Shown here: piece by piece, positions 30,610 to 37,325 of the stretch
Position numbering within the stretch: the stretch's first letter is position 1
Layout of the letters: every line of letters starts with the position of its first letter
From: a virus
Length of the DNA stretch: 37,325 nt
Reading direction: 5' to 3' (one strand)
IMG/VR virus record: IMGVR_UViG_3300018428_006193
Span: 1 to 37,325 of that record
Position numbers and translations under genes: made by a program
Notes under the pieces: generated by a model
Seen by the model: the letters and a program-made list of their open reading frames with translations, nothing else
What the model was told of the DNA's origin: nothing
The model's database searches: none

Positions 30610-31173
30610 TTAGATATAGTTGTTGCCAAGTTGGTGCATCAAAATAGTTGTACCACCGTCTGGACTCATAAACTCGTAAAGATATCTACCCGATGTTGGC
30701 ACCGTGATTTGGTCGGAACTTCCGTCACCACCTGAAACGTTTCCTGATACTAAAACCGCACTAGGAATAGTAATGGTGTGGGCAGTTGAAGCCACAGTGA
30801 TATCTAAAATTATTCTGCCAAGAGTTGATGTTGCAGGAAGATTTGTGAATGCCAGTGTAATTGCGCCTGTCGTGGTTGCTGTTTGATAATGACCATTTTC
30901 GTGATTCAAAGTTGTCGAACCTGAGATATTACCATGAGCATAAACAGTTTCAGCAGTGTCTTTGAATGTTGCTCTTGATACTACATTATCAGTAAAATTA
31001 GATGCGGCATTTGTTGATGCTTTGTTTGATTGTAAATCTTCAATCTCTGTTTTTGCTTCGGTAAAATTGTTTTTTATCGCTGTAAAATTATCTCTGAAAC
31101 CCTGTGAACTGTTGTCCTGTCCGGCTACTGGATATGTCCCGTCTACGTTTCCTGGTACTATATTACTTGCCAT
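30610..31173 (-). CDS. Putative tail-fibre or spike protein
   Basis: A 187-residue protein beginning MASNIVPGNVDGTYPVAGQD. The N-terminal segment FRDNFTAIKNNFTEAKTEIEDL is a helical module similar to the KINDNFTELY start of the three fibre paralogues downstream in the window, and the rest is Thr/Ser/Gly-rich beta structure (TATTTGAITLAFTNL). It is likely a short fibre or tail component. The start has GAGGAAT Shine-Dalgarno, with a GATAAATA box 32 bases upstream. Confidence 0.65.
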   Translation of the reverse strand: MASNIVPGNVDGTYPVAGQDNSSQGFRDNFTAIKNNFTEAKTEIEDLQSNKASTNAASNFTDNVVSRATFKDTAETVYAHGNISGSTTLNHENGHYQTATTTGAITLAFTNLPATSTLGRIILDITVASTAHTITIPSAVLVSGNVSGGDGSSDQITVPTSGRYLYEFMSPDGGTTILMHQLGNNYI

Positions 31174-31174
31174 T

Positions 31175-33793
31175 TTATTCCTCTAATTTTCTTTTAAATG
31201 CTAGGTATTTATCACCTTTACGCTCCACCCTTATCTTAGATTCGGATGATGGTGCGTTAGTGAACACAATGCTTGTTTTTTTGCTAGATCCGTCGTGCTG
31301 TAATCTAAATTGTGGCTCGTAGTCCGCACTTCTTAGAGAACTATCTGTGCTTAGATACAAAGGCGTCAAATTGTTGTCTGCTGTGATTTGGTCCCCGTAT
31401 GTCAAAACCGTGGCATTTTCTCTTATCTTTATTTCTTCTTCATGCACTATCTCGTTCATTTCGAATGTTGTTGTTGATCCATCTGGTGATATCGTGCCTG
31501 TGTCGACTTTGTGTCCGCTAACCACATATCTGTCTATTTTGTAATCTATTTTTTTGAAATCTATGGATTTATCTAGCACTCGTCTTTTGACTATTTCCGA
31601 CTTGCCAGGTTTGCAGTATGCCAACACCACTGCCATTTTGTACCCAAGAGGTACTCCAGAATCGTCTTGGCTTGTTCTCATCCATAATGGTAAGTGATTG
31701 TATTCTTTTTGTCCTAGGCTTTTCATTCTGGATCTCATATTTGCCACAGCATTTGGGTATAATTTTTCAAATGTGCCGATGTCTGCTGACAAAGGATTAC
31801 TGTATCGTATTTTTGATCCGGAAATACTAAAACTCAATCCACTGTTTGTGGTCACGTTGTACACGTCATAATCTGCCGTGATCCTGGAAGCATCTGCCAG
31901 CGGACCTATGATCGGTTTTGTTACTGCATTTCTTAGATCCACAGATGTTGATATAGCCTCGCCGGCATTATTAACTAGTGGATCCTTCATTTCTATATAA
32001 ACTACCTCATATTTGGTTGCCGATCCTTCTTTCGCCACAGCGGTCTTTATGTCACCAAAGTAAAGGGTTTTGGGAGTATGGTTCTGCTCCATTTGTTGTT
32101 GTAGAGTTGTGATTGTCTGGTGTTCTAGCCCAGAGATCAACAACATTTCAGCACTTGTCTGCATTCCGAAATTGGGATCCTCTGGCCTGAAAATAAATTC
32201 TTCTTTGTTGATATTTGGATCCTGAGCGAGTTGATAAAAAGTATCTCTGTCGCTTAGGCTGTTTGCTTTGTTATTGATTAATCCTTGTGCGTACATACTT
32301 CCATATTCGACTCCGTAAGGAAGACTGACTTTCAATGTAAATTCTCTAGTGGTGGCAGTGCTTTGATATTGATCGCTGGCCCTGATTGTGAATGTGTATT
32401 CTCTGTCAAAACTCAAAGTGTTTGTATCAAATGTGATGGCATTTTGGTCCACGGTTGTGAACTCTGATAGGTCAACGGTTCCTATTATATTTCCTGCCCT
32501 GCTCAACGTCAGTCCAGTGGGCAATGAACCTGCTGTCACAGTGTATTCCAGTACTCGATTGGTTTCGGCCGCTTCTGCCTGTACAGACAACAGACTAGGT
32601 ATGCCTGCTGTGACTGTGCCTAGGTTTGCGGATGTTGTGAATTCAATACCTATTTCTATTTCTCCTACCACGGTCATGGTAAAAGTTCTTTCTCCATAGA
32701 CTGTGACATTTGGATACGGAGTTCTTGATGCTCTGATTGTAAAAGTGAAAGTTGTTTCTACAGCATCTTGTCTGCTCAGTGTGCCTGCTATCTCGCCTGT
32801 GTTTCCGTCAATACTCAGGCCTGATGGAAGACTGCCCGATACTATAGAATAGTTTAGGTCTCCCTGCAGTTTGTCGAAGTCTTCTACATCTATTTTGATA
32901 ACAACATTATTATCGTGTTTGAAAGTTCCCAGAGCAGAATCTGTAAGGAAGACAGGTCTCCTGTTTCCGCTCATGCTCATTACAAGAGAGTACCCATCGT
33001 GTATAGTTTGGTCCACCGTAATGACCGAATTGTCTACTCTAAAATAGTCTGCCGTGTAAACAAAAATATTGTTGACCTGCGTAACACTGCTGGTTCCGTC
33101 GGAAACCCTTACTACGAACTCAAAATTTTCTGACCTTGATTTAGTTCTGGCAGTTGGGTCGTATCCAACTGTGTCATAGGCGTAGACATTACTATATCCG
33201 CCGTACACGCCATAACGCTCGTCTTCGGTCAATTGTATGACCCCAGAGATCAAACCTGTGGAACTCATTGTGACACCTGGAGGTAGTTTACCTTTCACAA
33301 TGTCATATACCAGGGTCTGTCCTGCCGCTGTGTCGGTGTCAGTGGCAACAATCTGGTATTCTACATAACTTCCGTCAAGGATGACAATATCACGAGAAGT
33401 ATCTGCTGTCAGATCCGTTGCATCAGAGGTGATGTCTGTCCTGTCTGATGTTTTTAGACTGGTATCTGCGAAATCTAATTGTCCGCTGTCGGTACTGAAA
33501 CTAGGAACATCTGCACCCTGAATCTGCAGACTGAAATTTCTGTCGGCTATGACAGTTCCATCTGAAGCACGAATCACAAACTCGTACAGAGAACGTGTCG
33601 AGACTTCAAATGGAGTGCCCTGCAGTAAACCTGTGGAAGTAAGTTGTATACCGGGAGGTAGGGTTCCTGCGATGTGAGAATAAGTCAAACTGGTACTGTC
33701 TTGCGAGTTCGCTTCCAGTTGTTTGGAATAGAAGTCGCGTTCGTTGATCACACCCAAAGATCCAGATGTCGTAGACCAATTTACGTTTGCCAT
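31175..33793 (-). CDS. Large virion protein with Ig-like (He_PIG) repeats
   Basis: An 872-residue protein from the ATG at 33793, which has a GGGAGT Shine-Dalgarno and a perfect TATAAATA box 21 bases upstream; a TTG 18 bases upstream is rejected. At least four Ig-like repeats carry G(T/K/S)LPxG(L/I/V) followed by TG(L/E)(I/L)xG near residues 43, 168, 318 and 423. Such He_PIG repeats give adhesive or structural stalks. The C-terminal third (NHLPLWMRTSQDDSGVPLGY) resembles T4-like marine phage tail proteins. It is a likely tail or baseplate-associated fibre with possible host binding. Confidence 0.8.
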   Translation of the reverse strand: MANVNWSTTSGSLGVINERDFYSKQLEANSQDSTSLTYSHIAGTLPPGIQLTSTGLLQGTPFEVSTRSLYEFVIRASDGTVIADRNFSLQIQGADVPSFSTDSGQLDFADTSLKTSDRTDITSDATDLTADTSRDIVILDGSYVEYQIVATDTDTAAGQTLVYDIVKGKLPPGVTMSSTGLISGVIQLTEDERYGVYGGYSNVYAYDTVGYDPTARTKSRSENFEFVVRVSDGTSSVTQVNNIFVYTADYFRVDNSVITVDQTIHDGYSLVMSMSGNRRPVFLTDSALGTFKHDNNVVIKIDVEDFDKLQGDLNYSIVSGSLPSGLSIDGNTGEIAGTLSRQDAVETTFTFTIRASRTPYPNVTVYGERTFTMTVVGEIEIGIEFTTSANLGTVTAGIPSLLSVQAEAAETNRVLEYTVTAGSLPTGLTLSRAGNIIGTVDLSEFTTVDQNAITFDTNTLSFDREYTFTIRASDQYQSTATTREFTLKVSLPYGVEYGSMYAQGLINNKANSLSDRDTFYQLAQDPNINKEEFIFRPEDPNFGMQTSAEMLLISGLEHQTITTLQQQMEQNHTPKTLYFGDIKTAVAKEGSATKYEVVYIEMKDPLVNNAGEAISTSVDLRNAVTKPIIGPLADASRITADYDVYNVTTNSGLSFSISGSKIRYSNPLSADIGTFEKLYPNAVANMRSRMKSLGQKEYNHLPLWMRTSQDDSGVPLGYKMAVVLAYCKPGKSEIVKRRVLDKSIDFKKIDYKIDRYVVSGHKVDTGTISPDGSTTTFEMNEIVHEEEIKIRENATVLTYGDQITADNNLTPLYLSTDSSLRSADYEPQFRLQHDGSSKKTSIVFTNAPSSESKIRVERKGDKYLAFKRKLEE
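31206..31213 (-). promoter_or_regulatory. Late-promoter-like box GATAAATA
   Basis: Minus-strand GATAAATA inside the last codons of the Ig-repeat gene, 32 bases before the ATG at 31173, with the Shine-Dalgarno GAGGAAT between. Confidence 0.5.
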
Positions 33794-33814
33794 TGTTTGT
33801 CTTACTCCCAATGG

Positions 33815-33822
33815 TATTTATA
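33815..33822 (-). promoter_or_regulatory. Perfect T4-type late promoter TATAAATA
   Basis: Minus-strand TATAAATA, an exact match to the T4 late consensus, 21 bases before the Ig-repeat gene ATG at 33793, with GGGAGT as Shine-Dalgarno. This is the best late promoter in the window. Confidence 0.7.
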
Positions 33823-33838
33823 GCGATTTTATTGATTA

Positions 33839-35302
33839 TTAACTAGCCGCGTAATACGGAATAACGTACTCTGTGCCACCTAAATTTAATTTTAGATAAC
33901 CTGTTGGAGTGGCTGGTAGAGCATCGCCGCCGCCTGCCGCACCTACTGTGGTCTGTGTTTGTGGGTTGTTAATTCTGATAGTTCCTGTTCCTTGTGTTCC
34001 TAGCACAAGATCTGAGTTAGTTGCGATATTGTTGATCTCCGCACTAGCACCCATTTGTATCTCACTGGAAACAGCAATATCAACAGCGGCCAACTCGTTT
34101 GTGACAGCAACTACATTACCGTTCAATGTGATTGTGCCGGTGCCATCTGGTGTTATGTTGATACCACCATTGGAGTTAGTTGCTGATATAGTGTTAGCGT
34201 CTATCCTTATGTTGTCGGCATTCAATTGACCGGTCAAATCTACTGTGCCGGTAATTGTCTGACCAACAGTTGTCATCGCACTTTGTACATCTACAACACC
34301 TGTTCCTGCCGCTTCAATTTCTAAATTGTCATTCGTGTTCGCAGATGATACCTTGTTGTCTTTTAACAACACACTGTCTGTCTGTAAACTTCCTGTTATG
34401 ATGACCTGTCCGGTTGTAGTGATATCAGAAGTTACTAGTGTTCCTGTGATGTCAACGTTTTCTGCTAGAGTGATCTTGGTTGAATCCGCTGAGCTCAATG
34501 TCGTTCCATTGATTGTGACCGCACCTGCCACTATGTTTCCTGTTCCGCCTGGTTGTAGGTTAAGGTCGGCATTGGATGCAGTTGATATAGTAGAATCATT
34601 TATGTTGATGTTGTCGACAGATACTGTGCCAGTCATTGTGGCACCATTGATAGTCGGTGATGTTAGTGTTTTGTTTGTTAAAACCTGTGAACCTGTCAGT
34701 GTTGTCACAGTGGAATCTATAGACATTGTCAGGGTGTCTCCAGATACCGCTGAATCCAACCCAGTTCCGCCTGCTATTTGGAAAGTCTCACCGGACCTTA
34801 CTGCTGTACCTGTTGAGTCATCTCCAACAAAAGTCAAAGCCTGTGAAACGTTTTGGGCGTCGATGTATGCCTTGATAGATTGTTGTGTTGCCAATGCTGT
34901 GGCAGAATCTGAAGACATATTGTCTTCGTCTAATATTGCTGTTACAGTGGCACCCGATGCCAGTGCCAAAGATGTTGAAAGTGTTGCGGCACCTGTAAGT
35001 GTTGTGGTGCTCGAAACAGAAAGTGTTCCGGTCACTGCTGTATTGGCCTGTAATTCTATTGTACCTGTTCCAGCAGGGTCTAAAATAATGTCTTCGTTTG
35101 ATCTTGCCGTAACAATTTTTTGTCCGTTAAGATCGAGATTGCCTCCCAACTGAGGTGTTGAGTCCTCGATCAAATCATTGGCTTCTGCTGTAGAGCCATA
35201 TAATTCTGTAAAGTTGTCGTTAATTTTGTCAAAAGCGGTTCTTAGTGGATCACCTGTACCGTCATTTGCTGTAGTTCCGATGTTAATTGTCTGTTTTGCC
35301 AT
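33839..35302 (-). CDS. Tail-fibre paralogue 1
   Basis: A 487-residue fibre-type protein. The N-terminus MAKQTINIGTTANDGTGDPL and KINDNFTELY are shared with the two paralogues upstream on the operon. It contains imperfect repeats of about 30-45 residues with the core DNxIxxxxSNxDLxLxxxGTGxI, for example TASNADLNLQPGGTGNI. The middle has LTNKTLTSPTINGATM, a motif common in phage and viral fibre shafts. The C-terminal AATPTGYLKLNLGGTEYVIPYY may be a tip domain. A GGTAAATA box ends 6 bases before the ATG. Confidence 0.8.
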   Translation of the reverse strand: MAKQTINIGTTANDGTGDPLRTAFDKINDNFTELYGSTAEANDLIEDSTPQLGGNLDLNGQKIVTARSNEDIILDPAGTGTIELQANTAVTGTLSVSSTTTLTGAATLSTSLALASGATVTAILDEDNMSSDSATALATQQSIKAYIDAQNVSQALTFVGDDSTGTAVRSGETFQIAGGTGLDSAVSGDTLTMSIDSTVTTLTGSQVLTNKTLTSPTINGATMTGTVSVDNININDSTISTASNADLNLQPGGTGNIVAGAVTINGTTLSSADSTKITLAENVDITGTLVTSDITTTGQVIITGSLQTDSVLLKDNKVSSANTNDNLEIEAAGTGVVDVQSAMTTVGQTITGTVDLTGQLNADNIRIDANTISATNSNGGINITPDGTGTITLNGNVVAVTNELAAVDIAVSSEIQMGASAEINNIATNSDLVLGTQGTGTIRINNPQTQTTVGAAGGGDALPATPTGYLKLNLGGTEYVIPYYAAS

Positions 35303-35308
35303 ATATCA

Positions 35309-35316
35309 TATTTACC
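35309..35316 (-). promoter_or_regulatory. Late-promoter-like box GGTAAATA
   Basis: Minus-strand GGTAAATA with 6 bases to the ATG of fibre paralogue 1 at 35302 and no Shine-Dalgarno sequence. Confidence 0.5.
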
Positions 35317-35344
35317 TATTATTTTATAAACCTAATGTAAAAAA

Positions 35345-36193
35345 TTAGACGTCTATTAAGAATTTTGTGAATTTGAACACTGTTGAATCACTGGAAATAG
35401 GAGTAACTCTGAATCTCACATCATCGCCACTTATGTCCGCTGTATATGTTCCTAATCCAGATGCATAACTTGATACAGATCCAAACGTGGAAATGTAGGC
35501 ATTTGTTCCGTTGTGGGTTATGTTCGCTTCAAATATCTCGTGCCTGCTGTTGGTGGAGTCTAAAACCGACACTATATATTTCGCACTCCTGTACAGGGTC
35601 TTGTCGAACGTGTCTATGTTTGTCGTTGATGACGAAGCAACAGTGGCAGTGCCGTCAGATATATTGCTGTAACTGAGAGAAGCGCCAGCACTGGCGAAAC
35701 TCAAAGTGCCATTTCCGTTTGTTTTAAGGAACTGTCCTGATGTGCCATCTGCTGTAGGAAATGCGAATCCACTCAACAGCACAGTTCCAGATCCATTACC
35801 AGCAATTTCCAAGTTGGCGTTTGATATGTTTGTTGAAATGGTATTGTCTTTGATCGAAATATCTCCCATTACAACAGACCCTGTGCCTGAAGCATCCAGT
35901 TGTAAATCACTATTTGTGACTGTTGTCGTTATCTTGTTGTCCGTGATCTGAATATTGTTGTCTATCAGCAGTTTGTTGGCTGTCACAGATCCTGTACCAG
36001 AGGCTATCAAATTCAAATCATCGTTGGACCTGTTGGCAGATATGTTGTTGCCGGAAATTGTTATGCCCGAATCAACAGCGGTCTCGTTATATAACTCCGC
36101 AAAGTTTGTATTAACTTTTTCCATTGCGGCTCGTAGAGTATCGCCTGTGCCATCGTTAGCGTTTGAACCTATGTCTATGATTAACCTCGGCAT
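35345..36193 (-). CDS. Tail-fibre paralogue 2
   Basis: A 282-residue paralogue beginning MPRLIIDIGSNANDGTGDTL with KVNTNFAELY and three repeats of the DNxI(T/S)xxxSNxDLxL type. The C-terminal 110 residues (STTNIDTFDKTLYRSAKYIV, then RHEIFEANITHNGTNAYIST) form a beta-rich tip shared with paralogue 3. The start has an AGGAGAT Shine-Dalgarno and a TAATG overlap with the upstream paralogue. It may form a hetero-oligomeric fibre with its neighbours, or give alternative receptor tips. Confidence 0.8.
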   Translation of the reverse strand: MPRLIIDIGSNANDGTGDTLRAAMEKVNTNFAELYNETAVDSGITISGNNISANRSNDDLNLIASGTGSVTANKLLIDNNIQITDNKITTTVTNSDLQLDASGTGSVVMGDISIKDNTISTNISNANLEIAGNGSGTVLLSGFAFPTADGTSGQFLKTNGNGTLSFASAGASLSYSNISDGTATVASSSTTNIDTFDKTLYRSAKYIVSVLDSTNSRHEIFEANITHNGTNAYISTFGSVSSYASGLGTYTADISGDDVRFRVTPISSDSTVFKFTKFLIDV

Positions 36194-37041
36194 TAAATCT
36201 CCTGTAGTATCCTTATAAATTTTATCACGTGGGCATCATCACTGATTGCCACGGCTTTGAGATTGGCTTGTCCCCCACTCACATCTGCTGAAAAAGTCAA
36301 AAGAGGCAATCCAAAACTCTGCACACTTCCTGCCGAACTCACGTAGGCATTAGAGCCATCGTGAATAACATTCGCTGTAACAAATTCATACCTACTATTA
36401 GTACTGTCAGAAACACTGATAAAATATTTTCCTGATCTGTATGTTGTTGCGTCAAAACTGTCTATGGTGGCAACAGAACTTGCATTCAATGTGATAGTGT
36501 TGTCTGATATATCACTGTTTGCTATAACTATCGCTGGCAAAGTCCAAGTTAAATCTTTTGAACCATCTGTCCTCAAAAGGTAGTTGTTAGGAGCATCGGT
36601 ATTGGGAATGTTGAACCCGTTAATTTTTACTATTCCTGTTCCGTTGGCATCCAGGACCACGTTGTTTGAAGAAGTGGTGTTTATGATAGTGTTGTCTTTG
36701 AACTTGACCTGGTCAACAACAAGTTCTCCTGTGCCTGATGCTTCCAGCGACAAGTCACTATTTGTCTGTGTGGCAGTGATCTTGTTGTCCATGATCTGGA
36801 TGTTGTTGTCAACTTTTAAACTGCTGAATGTAATTTTTCCTGTTCCGCTTCCTACAAGATTTATGTTGCCGTTTGTAGATGTTGCAGTGATATTGTTTCC
36901 TTTGATATCTATAAATGAATCAACGGCAGTAGCATCATACAATTCTAGAAAATTGTCGTTTATCTTTTGCCCAGCGATCCTGAAAGTATCCCCGGTGCCG
37001 TCATTTGCAGTTATTCCGATATTGATATTCTGTCTTGCCAT
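36193..37041 (-). CDS. Tail-fibre paralogue 3
   Basis: A 282-residue paralogue from the ATG at 37041, beginning MARQNINIGITANDGTGDTF with KINDNFLELY; a longer upstream frame is rejected because it would cross a CATAAATA box (37052-37059). It carries the same repeat core and a C-terminal tip close to paralogue 2: TIDSFDATTYRSGKYFISVS and ANVIHDGSNAYVSSAGSV match position by position. Paralogues 2 and 3 are therefore a recent duplication relative to paralogue 1. Confidence 0.8.
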   Translation of the reverse strand: MARQNINIGITANDGTGDTFRIAGQKINDNFLELYDATAVDSFIDIKGNNITATSTNGNINLVGSGTGKITFSSLKVDNNIQIMDNKITATQTNSDLSLEASGTGELVVDQVKFKDNTIINTTSSNNVVLDANGTGIVKINGFNIPNTDAPNNYLLRTDGSKDLTWTLPAIVIANSDISDNTITLNASSVATIDSFDATTYRSGKYFISVSDSTNSRYEFVTANVIHDGSNAYVSSAGSVQSFGLPLLTFSADVSGGQANLKAVAISDDAHVIKFIRILQEI

Positions 37042-37051
37042 ACTTAAACTA

Positions 37052-37059
37052 TATTTATG
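37052..37059 (-). promoter_or_regulatory. Late-promoter-like box CATAAATA
   Basis: Minus-strand CATAAATA with 10 bases to the ATG of fibre paralogue 3 at 37041; it supports that start over an upstream ATG. Confidence 0.5.
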
Positions 37060-37060
37060 G

Positions 37061-37325
37061 TTACGGAGAGACGTTCTTGAACGGATGATCACTGGGCAGA
37101 TTACCCGTCAAACCCCACTTGTGGGCCAGGTATCCCTCGGCCTTCTGGAAGTCTGTTATATCAGTGCCGCCCGTGCCTGGCAGTGCGCCTACCACGAAGA
37201 ATTCCGCCACCCTGCCGTCCAGCCTCTCGTTGGCCCTGTTACGCATTATCCTTATGTCCTGGTTCTGGTTGATGGAGTTGTTGTAGTCGTTGACCGGAGT
37301 GAATGCGTTGGCGCCGTCAACCCTG
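37061..37325 (-). CDS. LamG/concanavalin-like fibre protein (5' end outside window)
   Basis: The frame is open to the right edge, so only the last 87 residues are visible. The C-terminus KAEGYLAHKWGLTGNLPSDHPF is the usual end of a LamG-like lectin domain, with the EGYLAxKWGL...LPxDHP signature. ERLDGRVAEFFVVG is the preceding strand. Such domains bind carbohydrate and are common in phage tail fibres. GC content looks higher here than in the fibre genes beside it, which might indicate separate origin, but this is an impression and was not computed. Confidence 0.75.
   Translation of the reverse strand, partial: RVDGANAFTPVNDYNNSINQNQDIRIMRNRANERLDGRVAEFFVVGALPGTGGTDITDFQKAEGYLAHKWGLTGNLPSDHPFKNVSP

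Noticed and set aside
33793-33811. TTG start for the Ig-repeat protein
   Set aside because: The TTG lies inside the Shine-Dalgarno region of the ATG at 33793.
34326-35153. Long plus-strand open frame of 275 codons opposite the fibre paralogue
   Set aside because: It is Val/Ser/Pro-rich without domains, lies wholly antisense to a clear repeat-containing fibre gene, and has no promoter or Shine-Dalgarno signal.
33839-37041. Repeats in the fibre genes as a CRISPR or satellite array
   Set aside because: They are degenerate protein-level repeats inside open reading frames, without constant spacers.

Overview
The window looks like part of the genome of a T4-like (Tevenvirinae/marine myovirus type) tailed phage. 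The evidence is a T4-type sliding-clamp loader ATPase (gp44), PhoH, a short peptide deformylase, T4-late-promoter-like TATAAATA boxes, a run of tail-fibre/Ig-repeat virion proteins, and tightly packed genes that are mostly on the minus strand and joined by ATGA, TAATG or TAGTG stop/start overlaps. The AT-rich sequence and the mix of auxiliary genes (2OG-Fe(II) oxygenases, sugar-nucleotide enzymes, GroES, DnaJ, ClpA, a Dps-like ferritin) suggest a marine phage. A pelagiphage- or cyanophage-related lineage is likely, but the host cannot be fixed from the sequence. No tRNA, rRNA, CRISPR array or insertion sequence is visible, and no gap longer than about 130 bases lacks a gene.

Layout. 1-5448: a minus-strand cluster of small, often basic proteins. 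Several start with a short tag of the form M-x6-(I/L)-x-E, which matches T4 capsid-targeting/prohead-protease signals. The cluster also holds a Dps-like ferritin, a FkbM-like methyltransferase and a nucleotidyltransferase-HAD fusion. 5462-6117: two small unknown genes. 6105-9945: a 1220-residue lipoprotein-like subtilisin with a Thr-rich stalk, preceded by a small membrane protein and a clear sigma70-type promoter. It reads like a bacterial cell-surface gene carried as a moron. 10031-12223: a beta-rich putative virion protein, a sulfotransferase-like protein and unknowns. 12204-16079: a coupled proteostasis operon, dnaJ - small gene - peptide deformylase - clpA. 16125-18638: a lysis cassette with a holin-like protein, a DUF1353 protein, an oxygenase and an o-spanin/i-spanin pair. 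18684-20853 (plus strand): an NAD-dependent epimerase, a UDP-sugar dehydrogenase and an oxygenase. 20843-23118 (minus): a very short DegT-type aminotransferase, an M15 endolysin and two conserved unknowns. 23201-25649: PhoH (plus), a P-loop-like protein, a small unknown and gp44. 25688-29518: a radical SAM/SPASM protein (plus), a GroES-like protein, a small structural-type unknown, a GT17 glycosyltransferase, a DNA polymerase III alpha-like fragment and an unknown. 29646-30323: a further oxygenase (plus). 30341-37325: minus-strand tail and fibre genes, including three paralogues sharing an N-terminal module, ending in a LamG-like protein cut by the window edge.

How the genes fit together. Virion and lysis genes lie on the minus strand. 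Every plus-strand gene is PhoH or an accessory metabolic gene, placed as a small island, and two islands end on a 4-bp CTAG shared with the stop of the opposing gene. Ten genes have a TAAATA box only 5-10 bases before the start codon and no Shine-Dalgarno sequence, while genes with the box 21-33 bases away do have one. If the box is a late promoter, as in T4, many late mRNAs would be leaderless or nearly so. The strongest candidates for something new are the subtilisin moron with its own promoter, the set of capsid-tagged proteins that may be packaged and injected (including an enzyme fusion), and the leaderless late-promoter arrangement.
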